64,000 bases of DNA from Sympetrum striolatum (Eukaryota; Arthropoda; Insecta; Odonata; Libellulidae), in assembly GCA_947579665.1 (NCBI GenBank), contig OX388350.1:88369152-88433151 (forward strand), written 5' to 3'. The position numbers and the translations under genes are program-made. Every line of letters begins with the position of its first letter. Within the stretch, counting starts at the first letter, position 1. The notes beneath the pieces were generated by a model. That model saw nothing but the letters and a program-made list of their open reading frames with translations, ran no database searches and had not been told where the DNA came from. Below, one piece after another: positions 11,405 to 24,100 of this stretch.

Positions 11405-12940
11405 AGTAGGGATTGGCAAAAAATATATTTTTTTTTAATAGAGGCTGTTTGCTCGTCATACGTGATTGTACACTCCTGGCCAAAATTAACGCAGCACCTC
11501 CCTAGCGATCCTTACGGCCGGTGCTGCGTTAATTTTGGCCAGGAGTGTACATGACTATCACGAGATGAGTGGAAGATTTGGGAAGCAAAGCTGTTGACGA
11601 AGGCAAGTCAGTTTGAAATTTTTGCAGTTGCTGCTGATTAATCTACAGATGTGAGTGACATTGCTCAATTGTTAATATTTATTTGTGGTGTAAACCCGAA
11701 GTTTGAAATTACTGAGGCAATGAAGAGAATGCGTGGAGCAACTACTGCAGAAGACTTGTTCAGATAAGTATCAGAAGCGACCTTGTGCTAGACAAGAGTA
11801 AATGAGATGGAGTGAATATGGATGGTGCAAGAATCATGGTTGGATGGCAGAATGGGTTGGTTGCGAGAGTACAATAAAAAGGGATCGAATAAAATGGCCC
11901 ATTGGAGCTTTATTGATGCGCTGAGTCATGGGAATTTCACGAAATTGAATCGGAACACGATGACCTTGTTTATAACAGTGAAGTCCGCTTGTTGACCATT
12001 GGAAAATTGTTGAAATCCTTTTTTACTCGAGTGACGAGATTGATGTTTTTATGACTGAAAAATCAAAGCAACTTCCTGAGCTTGGCGATTCCTTGTGTGA
12101 TTATGCAATTCTCTGTGATTTGACGCAATATTAGAATGAGCTCAGTCAAGCTGCAAGGCAAAAACAAGCTTATCTGTCATGTGTATACGGGATTAAGTGC
12201 ATATTGAAGTGCAACTGTTCATACAACAAGCTGATCGGTGCACTTTCCGATGTGCGCTGCACAAGAACAGTTCCCTCCTAAGGAGAAGAATCATTCAGCT
12301 TCTGAATCTGCAGAATGAAAATTTTGAGGTAAGGTTTTTAAAGATTTTCATAGCCTCAAGAATGAAATCCGTTTATTTGAAAACTCATTTTCAGTTGATG
12401 TTACCACAGCACCAAGGGTTTAACAACTGCAACTGATTAGGTTACACTGTTAGAAATAGATGCAGGACAAATTTAAAGAAAAGCTGCAACCTGAATTTCT
12501 TCTTTCTTTCTCAAACCAGAAGTACTCTCACTGGAAATCTTTCCAAATTTGCAGAAACATGGGCTGAAAATGGTCACAACCAGCACTTCTATGTTAACTC
12601 TCTCAGTGCTGAAAATGGCAAAATCTGACTCACCTTCACATATGATCATCCTCATTCTGTATTAGGAACATGGAAGAACCTTCTTCCATGTTAGGAATAA
12701 ATTAGAAACAAAGTTGGAGCCAAATATTTAGAAATTGAATCCTGCTTAAAGCTTTGCATAAATAAAATGGGTATTAATAGTAACAATTCTTGGTTTGTCA
12801 TATTCTTTCCTTTTCCAATGCCATGTTAACAAGACAAATTTTAAATAGTAATTTTCAAATTTTTTATGTGTACTGGCCGGCGAGATTTATCTTAATACTA
12901 TCTAAAAGCTGCCCTCGGGTATAAAAAGGCTGGGCACCAC
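11405..12940 (+). mobile_element. hAT transposon relic, GTF2IRD2-like transposase
   Basis: Decayed translation from 11560 to about 12700 matches the hAT transposase lineage also seen in GTF2I-repeat-domain protein 2: STDVSDIAQLLIFICGVN (11650-11700), EITEAMKRMRGATTAEDLF, then a degraded region, then SSDEIDVFMTEKSKQLPELG (about 12025-12090), LCDYAILCDLTQY, and after 12300 LNLQNENFEVRFLKIF. Many stops and a lost first catalytic region make it non-functional. The left end resembles a hAT terminus (TAGGGATTGGCAAAAA near 11406-11421) and the right side ends with GGCTGGGCACCACTGG near 12930. A convincing 8-bp target duplication was not found. An 85-bp palindromic element is inserted at 11467-11551. 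Confidence 0.7.
11467..11551. mobile_element. Palindromic Tc1/mariner-like mini-element (85 bp)
   Basis: Two perfect 32-nt inverted arms, starting TGTACACTCCTGGCCAAAA and ending with its complement, flank a 21-nt centre. Arms of this sort, with GGCCAAAATTAACGCAGC, look like Tc1-type terminal repeats, and the TA within the end is compatible with TA target duplication. There is no coding room, so it would depend on a transposase from elsewhere. A diverged 77-bp copy lies at 45303-45379. The perfect arms suggest recent insertion into the older hAT relic. Confidence 0.8.
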
Positions 12941-14421
12941 TGGTGTAGATAATTCTGAATTAATAAGTATTACATTGTCCTAAAAGATTTACACCTGACA
13001 TCAGCTTTTCGCCCCTAATCCAATTGCTTATTCAAATAAAAGTTTATCTTCGGAAACACGTCAAAGTAATATTATTAAAATAAGACCCTCCTAAATAAAT
13101 GCATACATGAATAACGCTTACTCAGTGAACGGCGTGGGCATGCTTCTAACTACATGCAACACACGTTCAATGTACCTAAATTAACTTATCTCAAAGAGTG
13201 AATTCAAAAAAATCATGAAACTTGCTTGTCGAGTTATAGAATATAATTATTCGAAAACAATTTCAGAGCAGAAATTACAACTAAATGATGAGAACATTTT
13301 TTACCATAAAAAAGAAAAGTTAGTAGATGGTATTGAATATTTCCTGATATATGATTCATGAAATATTTATATAGTACTAAGGGAGGAGTTGTACTTGCTT
13401 AGGCAGAGGTTTTGGTGACGAATAAAGCATTCTAATGCCAGAATTCTTAGTAGCGGTGGATTCACTGTTAACTATTTCTTGATTTCCATTTGTTGAACAG
13501 TTACTATTGACTTCAATCTTACGATTTCTGCTTATTTGTACGAGTTTCACGTTAGGGTCTCGGTGCTTAGCAATTATAAACATATTACGAAGCAAAGATT
13601 GCCTCAACGCAATCGGAAATCTTTCTGAGTATTTTTTTTTTAAGATTTAGCTTCGCCGTCAGAGAAGACAATGAGGGTAGAAAGAATTCGAAACAACTTC
13701 AACAAAGTCTTAAAACTTAACAGTGGTGAGATTGTTGAAAACAATCAAATCTCCCATAATCACGACTGAAATAAATTTAATTTTCAGAAAATTTCTGGCA
13801 ATTGTATTCCAATGACTAGAAAGGCTTTGGCTGTTAATAAATAAATGAGAAACTCAAACACTCTATTATTCATGATTGACAACAGTAGACATACATTGAA
13901 ATATTGGATGATGAAAATTTACTCCTCCGATGAGACAAGCATATTGCTCCTATCTGACGATAAATTTTTAATTGGATAAGAGTTGAATGGCAATGAACGA
14001 AAAAATATTTTGCCAAAATTGGAGCGGATGTATTTAAAAAATTCAAGTCAATGAATGTAAGAGCATGTAAGACTATACAACGCATACACATAGAGAAAAT
14101 TAAAATTCAACTAATGGATCAAAATCAGAAGCCGGTCTAGTAAAACGTGGACATTTTTCATAATAAGGGAAAAGAATTCAAAAACCTTTCATAACAGCTA
14201 CTCACACATGATGTTTTAAAATTTCCATTCCATTATTAATCTCATTTCTCTTCATATTACCAATTATTTCTCATCTTCCTATAATGTTAGGAATAAAAAA
14301 TTCTCATAAAAAAGGACCTAAGTTGGTAAAATTTCAATTTCGGACTGTTTGGGTAAGTTTTAAACAAGTAATATTCTTTCTCATTAAAAATACCGAATTT
14401 TACTCGTCAGTAAAAATATAA
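12941..14421. other. AT-rich intergenic sequence
   Basis: No protein domain or RNA gene is recognised. Open frames at 13377-13607 and 13870-14091 (- strand) show no motif. Confidence 0.45.
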
Positions 14422-14483
14422 GGTAAATTTCTAGAAGAGGTAAAAAAAATAAAATCCAAACAGACCTCTTCTAGAAATTTACC
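14422..14483. repeat. Hairpin with 20-bp perfect arms upstream of ATG9
   Basis: GGTAAATTTCTAGAAGAGGT at 14422-14441 is exactly complementary to 14464-14483, with a 22-nt AT-rich loop. It lies about 550 bp before the ATG9 start codon. It contains TTCTAGAA, a dyad resembling two abutted heat-shock GAA units, but only two units are present. It may be a small inverted-repeat element or a regulatory hairpin. Confidence 0.6.
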
Positions 14484-15033
14484 AAATTTCCGTTCTAAAC
14501 GGGAATTTTACCACACTTTCAATGAATGTTTTGATTGATTATGAAATCAGTACCGTAAACTCAGAGCTTGACACTCTTGAATTTCGCAGGGTACTCGAAT
14601 GCAGTTCCTACAGCTGCCGCAAGAGGAACAAACAAAAGAAGAGAAATTATTGAACAAATTTGTAGAACAATATTTATCCAGTGATTCGTTAACAGTTTTA
14701 ACACGTAAAAATCGCTAAAATTAATTTAAAAAGCTGTTATTTAACATGCCTTTCTCTAATTAGAAAGATAACTTCATTGAAAATTTTCGCAATTGAGTTC
14801 TGCTTGTATACGCTTGATATTTACCAAAATCAGCTGTTTGTCACCTTGGCTTTTATTAGGTGCGTCGTTGTGCTGACTAATGTCAGAAACTATCCATGGA
14901 AAGGGTTACCCTTTTCTTGTTAGGTGATAATGAAATTCTCGTGCGCCAAAAGAACAGTTCTACTGTTCCTAGAAAAATATTTGGCTCGTGAGAGTTGGTG
15001 TAATTTTGTAATACGACGAATCGAGCACCCACA
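14484..15033 (+). promoter_or_regulatory. Presumed ATG9 promoter and 5' untranslated region
   Basis: This is the sequence directly upstream of the ATG9 start codon. No TATA box or initiator can be called with confidence. The context of the start is CACAATGTC, with purine A at -3, acceptable for insect initiation. An untranslated first exon further upstream cannot be excluded. Confidence 0.3.
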
Positions 15034-15154
15034 ATGTCAACAACTTTGGAAACTAGTTATCAACCCATTCAGCCGTTCTCGGGTGACTTGGGAGAGGAAG
15101 AAACTCCACAGGATAGTGGGGTAGTGATACACGTTGTTCCTGAAAGTGGTAAAG
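15034..15154 (+). CDS. Atg9: ATG9 coding exon 1 (residues 1-40)
   Basis: Starts at ATG 15034 and ends AAAG|GTTCGT. The cytosolic N-terminus contains Y9-Q-P-I, placed like the YQRL sorting signal of vertebrate ATG9A, followed by an acidic DLGEEETPQD stretch. The next exon begins with the conserved WNHI block, which supports this as the true first coding exon. Confidence 0.85.
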
Positions 15155-18100
15155 GTTCGTAGAATGCAGAAACACCTACTTCAAAAACTTAATTGAGATT
15201 TTTGATTATTCAACTTTATTTCCAGCCCGATGGAATCACATAGAAGATCTCGATTCATTTTTCGCTCGAATGTATCATTATCATCAAAAGCATGGCTTTG
15301 TGTGTATGATGCTGCAAGAGATGTTAGAACTATTACAATTCATTTTTATAGTTGTGTTTACCACGTTTTTGATGCATTGTGTTGATTACCAAGTGCTTTT
15401 CAGGTATGTATGAAAATGGCTGACATTGAAAAAGTGTCTGTCATTATACTACGCCTGATTACTAAATGAGATTCTGAGGAAATGAAATACAAAATGTTTG
15501 TGGCATGGCAAAAGTTCAGAACACTCATTTGAATTCTGATCGTTTTTAGAAACGAAAAACCAGGTGGAAAAAATGGAGGAAATGATTCTGGAAGTGGAAA
15601 CAAGGTCTCCCTTGCAGATGCTTTAATCCCTGCCGGAGAGTGTCTTGCAAATTTGGATGGTTTCACATGGCTATGCATCCTAGTTGCCACTATATTTTGG
15701 ATACTTCGTGCCATTAAAGTCCTATATCATCTCTTTCAGTTTTGGGAGATCAAATCATTTTTCAACACTGCTCTCAAAATTGATGATGTAAGATTGTTTC
15801 AAATCCAGGCAGGATTTAAATTAATAAAACCATATTTTATATATATATATAAGATTGAAATCTAATTTGGTTAATACCAATAAACTAGAAGAAATCAGTA
15901 AATAAAGTAACTAAACATATTTTATTACAGATTGATTTGGATAACTTGACTTGGCATGAAGTCCAAAAAAGGGTAAGGGAAGTTCAGCTTGAACAGCAGA
16001 TGTGTATCCACAAACAAGATCTTTCAGAATTAGATATTTACCATCGTATTCTCAGGTAAATAAAAGGAACCATGTCATTAATAATAATTAATAACTATAT
16101 ATAAATAATTACTATTGATTAATTTACTCCAATTTCCAATGCAACCGTTGAGCGTAAGATTTTTTCATATGAAGCCTGGAAAGTAAATAATATTCAGTTT
16201 ACATTATTCCTATCTTTTTTGGATTTACCAACCAAATTCCAAAATTACCAAAAAAAAAATGATATACATTCCTCTTAGGTCCTCAGTTGTATGTAATCCA
16301 CTGATGTTTCAGCCACTAACTTGAGGCTTAAGATGGCAAAGCTCTCAGAATAATCTCAGGAATCAAATCGCATGAATCCTGCAGATCCTCATTTGAAAAT
16401 CATGACCATCTACAGTTGGCATGTTTTCGTTAATGTTGTCTATGCAAAAGAAATATTCCAAATCTTGCCCTAAGGTCCAATGTGCATAATTTCCACTCAT
16501 GGAATAAAAATAATCTTGATATACCTCGTTTCAAAGGCTCTTAACCACTTCAATGTGCAACTATTCATTAAACTTCCTGCACAGGATCTGAATTTAAATA
16601 ACTTTTAGTCTATTATTTGTAATCTATTGACAAAGAATACACTGTATAGGAATTCAATGACTGTCTATGTAAATTATAATAATTTGTTTTTCTTTTCTTT
16701 TTTATACGATTTTCTGTATTTTATATTTTTAAATTTATGTTTGACTGTGTTTATATTTATATCCTTTTATTTTTTTATGCGCTGAGTTTCTCTGCTCTCA
16801 CTTTTTTATGTATTGAGTTCATCTACTCAGTTGACAATGTACCTGCTGGTTATCAGACAAATAAAGCTTTATTATTATTGATATAGTTGCATACATATCA
16901 GTGAGTAATGCTTAGATCACAGACATGTTTACTGTCATTAAACTAATGATGCATCTCAAGCTAACTTATGGTCATTTTTTCATTATACATTACTTCTTTT
17001 TAGTAAATATGTTTATTCTATTTCACAAATTATTAGATTCCACACATTCGTTTGGCTACTAATGTTGAAAATGTTTAACTCATTTTAGATAAGTATATTG
17101 ATTAGTATTTCTTTCATATTTGTTATCCCATTATATAAACCAAGATGCTGAGTGAGTTATTTATTCTTTTCTAGGTTCAAAAACTACATGGTAGCAATGG
17201 TGAACAAATCTCTTCTACCAGTGAAAATGAATGTGCCGTTTATTGGAGAAACCGTATTCCTTACAAGAGGACTTAAATATAACATTGAACTTCTTCTTTT
17301 CTGTGAGTTTTGTAAAAGATTAGTTTAATGAAATAAATCACTTTAAAGAAGTCTACTTCTCCTTTAAGAGCATAAAAATTACTTTTTTCCCTTGAGCTTT
17401 CCAAAAATGAGAAAAAATCAGATCAACTTGGAGCAAATTTATTATTTTATTGTATTCAAGCGTTTAAACTTGATTTTTTAACTAAAATATCCACCCTAAT
17501 ATGACACTGAAGCATTTTATATTTCATATTATAAAAAGTTCACAGTTCGGTAATGTTTTTCTAAAATCAGCTTTTTTGTGATCCAGGGGGTCCTTGGTCT
17601 CCATTTGAAAACAACTGGCATCTGAAAGAAGACTTCAAAAAAGTAGTGAAACGCAAAGAATTGGCCAGAATGCTGTCTAAACAAATTTTATGGGTTGGAG
17701 TAGCTAATCTCATTCTCTGCCCTATAATTCTCCTCTGGCAGATTCTATTTTCCTTTTTCAATTATGCTGAGGTGAGCATTGGATTTGACATTATTTAGAA
17801 AAACTCTACATATGATTATCCTAAAATAGTATAATTGCGTGAAAAATTAATATAGTTTGTTAGTCTTTGTTTATTTGTCCTCTAGTCCATTGAAGTTATG
17901 GAAAATTATGCTCGTTTTCCTTGAACAAATTCTGTAACATTGACAATCCTCATGTCAAAATTGAGTCATCATTCGTTTTTAATGAAATAATAACATATAA
18001 AAACAATTTAACATGTAATCCACTCATGTACTTTCAATTTTTAAGATTGTTACAAATGTTCAATGTGTCCCATTCAAATACTATGAACCGTTTTTGCACT

Positions 18101-21100
18101 ATGAATTTTTTAAATCGGATGACGTTGTAAGTACCGTATATAGGATACTAACTTAAGGTCAGAATCTGTACTCGTGTGAGGATCCCAAGTACTGGTAAGA
18201 TTCTCTAAGTAGAATTTTAAATTAATTGAAATATCTTTTGTAGAATGTTTAGGATTTTTTTCCTTTAGTGTGGCGAAAGATCAATGCAATGCCTAATGAC
18301 CACAACGTATGCAGCATTTGTTAAAAATCTGCCACTTAAAAGAGAGCTGTAGTTTCTAATGCCCTTAAAAGAATACAAATAACTTCCAGAAGAGATTGGG
18401 TTGGATTACTAACAGCTAATGGGCACCTAGAACCATTTAAAATTCAATTTGCAATTAATTGTAAGAGATTCTATTTGTTTTTCTTTCCATGTGGAGGGAA
18501 TCGCATGGTATTGAATTATTAACCATTATTTTACACGTAAATAGATGTACAGTATGAATTTTGAAATTAAATTTAAAGTTACTTGGTGGTCAAGTAGTTA
18601 GCGTTTTAGTTATGCTCCAACCGCAAGGTCCCAGGTTTGAATCCTGGCTGATCAGATTTTTCTGATCAGGGAATGGTTGTGCGTGTTCGTGTATTGTTGC
18701 TGTTGCTTTGGTCCTGTTTCTGAGAACTTAGGACAATAAGTGGTCGAAAGAGGAAGTCTAATGTTTGGAGGCCTTCGAGATGTGGGTATGGTATAAAATG
18801 GAAAAAGTAAGTTGATTTGACAGGAAAACGGGGGGGGGGGGGAATGGTTAGGGAGAAAGGGGCTTTAATTAAGCATAGAAAGTGGAAATGGGTGGGTCAA
18901 ATATTGAGAGTGCTGAGGAATGTAACTAAGGCTAGAATACTATGGGAGAAGCAGAGGGGAAGATGTTAGATGATTTAAAAGGTAGGGTAAGACACCAAGA
19001 AATTGAATCGAGATGCATACGGACCTATCGAAAAGTGGAACACTCCTATATGTATGTAATGTATTATGACAGCTAAGAATATCGAAATAAGTTTTTGGGA
19101 AGCATGCCGTTGTGTGACATCACTCAATTTTGATTGACCTCCATGAAGTACTATCTTATTAGAGTGTAACAAATTTCTTATAAAAAATGAAGGCCTAATC
19201 AAAACTGGAAAAAAATGATGTTAAGCATATATATTAATTCTTGGAATTGTACCATTTTGTGGTGGTTTTTAATGCCTGCCTCAAGGCTACAGTCAGTTTA
19301 GATACTACATTTTCTACTCTTCTTCTATACTTTCATTGAAGCACAATATGTAACATTTATTGGTTAAATGGAAGATGGGACTTAAAGTCTTGTTTTTGTC
19401 AAATAAAGTACTTCGTTAATAATAATTTTTCTTTATTTTTATGAATTGCAAATATTTCACAACATTTGCCAGTAATGAAAGGGTTATTTAAAACTGCTTA
19501 TTTTAAATCCGACTGCCTTTTTGCTTATAAAATCATAATAATAGACTTGCCTTCGAAGTTGTTGGCAACTGTTCTGCAGAGTGAGTTGCATTACGAGAAT
19601 CTCAAGTCTTTTGGTTTTTCAATTCAAATTTCCTTCCTAAAATCAAGGTGTATGTTATATGCCGATAAATACATATTTGCAGTTTTCAGCCTGTTACTGA
19701 AAGCGCCTTGCTGTATCTATGATATCTTTGTTTTGGTCTTTCTTAGGTCATAAAAAGGGAGCCAAGCAGTTTGGGCTCGCGATGTTGGTCTCTTTATGGT
19801 CGTTTATATCTTCGGCACTTCAATGAATTGGACCATGAGCTCAATGCCAGACTCAATCGTGCCTACCGCCCAGCTTCTAAATATATGGCTATCTTCACTT
19901 CTCCCCTTATGACTGTAATAGCTAAGTATGGATCCATTTTTTTCTTATCTGTATTTATGCTCGTACAAATATGTATGTGTTTTATTTCTTTTGATGTGGA
20001 TACTTTTGTTTCTATCGAAAACTTGCCGTCATTCTCCTAACTACTTCCTACTCCTGGTTGGGTTTTTGTCTCAATTCTTCTTTTAGGAATGTGACATTTT
20101 TTGCTGGAGCACAAATGGCTGTTTTGATATTACTTTCTGTGTATGATGAAGATGTCCTCACTGTAGAACATGTACTTACAGCCATCACTGTTCTTGGTGT
20201 TATTGTGGCTATTAGCAGGTGATCTTTTAATTCAGTATTATAATTCATTTAAGCCTATTTTTGTGTTGTTAGGTATGGATTTTTAACATTTTTCATTTCC
20301 TTCGTAGAGCATTTATTCCTGATGAAAACATGGTATGGTGTCCTGAATCTCTAATGACAGCTGTTTTGGCCCACACTCATTACCTGCCAGATGGTTGGAG
20401 AGGTCATGCACATACCAGTGCTGTGAGGTCCCAGTTCTCACAATTATTCCAGTACAAGGCGGTAGGCATCAATTTGAAATTTAATTTTTTTAGACATCCG
20501 AGAGAGGAAAGTTTTCACTCCCAAGTTTTGAGTTCCTGAAATTTTCATGCAACAAATCCGTATATTAACATAGATGATTTTCTTTAACCTACCAGTAGAA
20601 ATATTTTTGTTTTACATCTAGTAAATAATTTCTGGTTGCCAATGGCCAAATTCACAAGACATGTTGGCATTAGATTTAGACTTTTGCAAGCAGTGTTATT
20701 TCATAATTTTATGAATGGAAAGTAAGTGCTGAAAATACCTCAACTTCAGTGACAATAGCTACTGCATAATGGATTTCTGCTTTCACATGATATCTTATGA
20801 GAAGCGAATGAATGCGTTTTAATGAAAATTTTACCATATGCAGGGTGGGGCATAATGGAGTCCCTGATTTTGGGGATAAATCGAAAAAAAAAAAATGGTT
20901 CAAGATAACAGTAAAAAAGTTTACTTTCTGAAAAGAGCACACAATGCCGTTTTTTAATCAAGTTTTGAAAATAATATCATCTAAGTAATATTTCCTTGGC
21001 GAGCAATACGTATGTTGAGTCGTTCAAAGAAGTTTTCATACACTCTTCTCAGCATAACTTGCGGAATTGTAGGGATAACATCCTCAATTGCCTCCTTTAG

Positions 21101-24100
21101 GTCTTTGACAGTTTTAGGGTGACCTTTGAAAACCTCAGCCTTTAGGTACTCCCACAGGAAAAAGTGGCATGGAATTAAATCTGGAGAGCGAGGGGGCCAT
21201 GGAACATCCTCTCGCAAGGAGATCAGGCAGTTGCAAGAAACATGCAGATGCAAGTCATGTTAACTCAATTTCTGGGCCATCCTCATTTTGTAGGGGTGTA
21301 AGGGAAGGTCTGCGTGTAAAATTCTCCTCACTGATCTCGACGATATTCCTAAGGCAGTGGCATGTTTTAGGGCAGAGCACACTGGAGACTGTTCAATAGA
21401 CGCTCTAACTGCCTCGATGTTATCGGGTGTTCTCTCGGTTTTCGGTCGACTGACTGGTTTTCTAGGAATGGCAGATCCCATTGCTCTTAGATTACTAAAC
21501 CATTTTCAAATTGTTTTAGGATCAGGAACACTTTCGTGACGATATAAACCGAAATGCCCTCGGCATCGCTACCACGCTTTCTCCATTTTTGAAGAACGCC
21601 TCCACAACAAATCCTTTGTGCTCACCTGACCACGGCATGACAACTACTGTAAATGGCATCATCCCTCCCGACCTAACTATTCCTACCGCATTCCTCTAAT
21701 CAGTCAGAGCGCCCTACAGTGATTTTTTGAAACTGGGGACTCCATTATGCCCCACCCTGTATTATACCATCTCCGTGATTTTGTATTTCCTTATTTAAAA
21801 ATATTGTTAATTTATAATGATCAGTTTAGCAAATAGTAATTTAGGAAGTAAATGAAAATATTTTGGTAATATTTGCTGATAATGGTGGATGGTGGCAGAG
21901 TTGTTATAGACTTTTTGTCATTTAGTGGTGGATGACATCATGCGAGAGGGAAAAAAGGGTAACTTTTGAGGGGGCCAGCCCTGCTTCCTGAGCAGTTTAA
22001 GTTTGGAACGTAGTTAGTGTGCACCCTAACTGCTTCCTCTCCTATTTTTTTGAGTTGGACTTGGCCCACCTGCAAAGTAGGTTACGGAGTATCTGCCACA
22101 TGATAGCCCTCCTATGTTAAGGTCCAGCTAACCAGGTTTTCTTTCCAGCTACAATTATAAATGTGTTTATTTTAATTATCATAAGTAAATGAAAATGGGG
22201 TCCTCCATAAGCTATTATTGTTTTTATTATTATTGCAATACTCGTTAAATCATTTCTTGAGATTATACAGTTCACAAATTAACATCCATCTTTTATCAGT
22301 TTTCGTAAATTTAAAAAATACAGAATTGAGTTATAATTGATATAGCTGTTAAACAGAAACTTTATAGAGTAAACATTTGGGAGTTTGACCTACATGAAAG
22401 TAAATATGAGCAGTTTTGCTTCTCCAGATCAGCATCTTTCTTTATAAATAGAGAAATAACTAATGAAAAAAGAAAATGTTTCTTACTTTTCAGGTCTATC
22501 TACTTGAAGAGCTTCTTTCTCCTCTCTTAACACCTTTCATTCTGTGTTTTCACATTCGAAAACGTGCCCTAGATATAGTGGACTTCTATCGTAACTTCAC
22601 AGTTGAAGTGGTTGGTGTGGGAGATGTGTGTTCTTTTGCACAAATGGATGTCCGCCGACATGGACAACCCACTTGGCAGACCCCTCTGTTACCTCAACAA
22701 ACTCCGGCTGATAATCAACCTCATGCCGAAGGAGATGATCAACTTGCTGCTATGGTGAGTCCTCAGGTAAAATTATTATTTTAGAAAAAGCTAATTAAGT
22801 TAAAGACTTAACTTATTCTTACAACTATGGATACCAAGTGTTATTCTCATTACTGAATTGATGATTAAGGAAATCTCTATTTTTGAGTTTCTTTCAAGTG
22901 ACAAACTGTGATCTAAATATTGGTTAATTCATTAATTGGTTCCCATACTATATTTAATTAGCTACTAAGATTACCCCTATCTCAGATTCTCTTATATTTG
23001 CGTTTGGAAAGTAGTTGCAGATAAATAACATGACAATAGTCTTTTCCAAGAAATGGACTGAAGTAGGATGAAACTGTAAATCGTAATGAATGACTGAACT
23101 AACAATCAGAACATCAAACTGGCAGTGAACTCAAAAAACTTAAAATTCAAGTCTAAACAGAAACTTACGTTCATTCTGTTGAGATTTTTTGTACTTGCTC
23201 TAAAAAATGTATTTTCCCATCAATAACATGCACATGATCTATGCAAAAAATTTCAGTTAATAAGAAACCACAGGTGCTCATTATCCTAAACAGATTTTTT
23301 CAAGTCAATTCTTCCTTGGGTTCCAAAACAAAATTTGATTTGTTTTGTTAATCTTAAACAAAGAACAACAAGAAAAGAAGAAAGAAGATGGGCAGGGAAA
23401 GGAGGGTGGGGACATTGAATGTTTGGGCAATGCATAGAAAACAGAAGTCTGTAAATTTAAAGTTAGAAATGAAGAGGTCAAACATCAATATACTAGGGGT
23501 GAAGTACGGTGGAAAGATGGGGAATATCCTTGGAGCGACGAAGTTAGTCATTTTCAATGGGCGAAGCACTAGCCAGTGGGGAAAGGCTGTAGTGTTGGAC
23601 AAGAGAGAGGGAAAAGCAGTCATATCCGCTAAGCTAATACATGTTTGGGTTATGTCTTTTAGAAGTAAAGCATAGACCAGTAAACATGGTTATAGTTCAG
23701 GTGTCTGGCCAATAGTGATGACACTGAGGATAATGTAGACTTGATGAATTGACAAATAGAAGTGGTTATAGAAGGATTAAGGAAAATAAAAACTTCATTC
23801 TTATGGGAGCACTCAGTAGTTGAGAGAGGAAGAGGTGGGAGAATTCGGTTTAGGGAAGAGAAACGACAGAGGACAGAAAATGATAGACTTTAGCAAGAGA
23901 AATAATCTTTGTATCACAAACACGCTCTTTCAGCACCACAATAGATGCAAGTACACATGGTATAAGCCCAAGGATACAGATAGGTGCCAAATTAGTTTCA
24001 CTTTGGTGAAAAAGAGGTTTAGAAATACTGTTAAAAACTGGTGAATTTATCCTGGTGCTAATGTACATTTACATGTAAACCCTGCAATCCGCCAGTGGCA

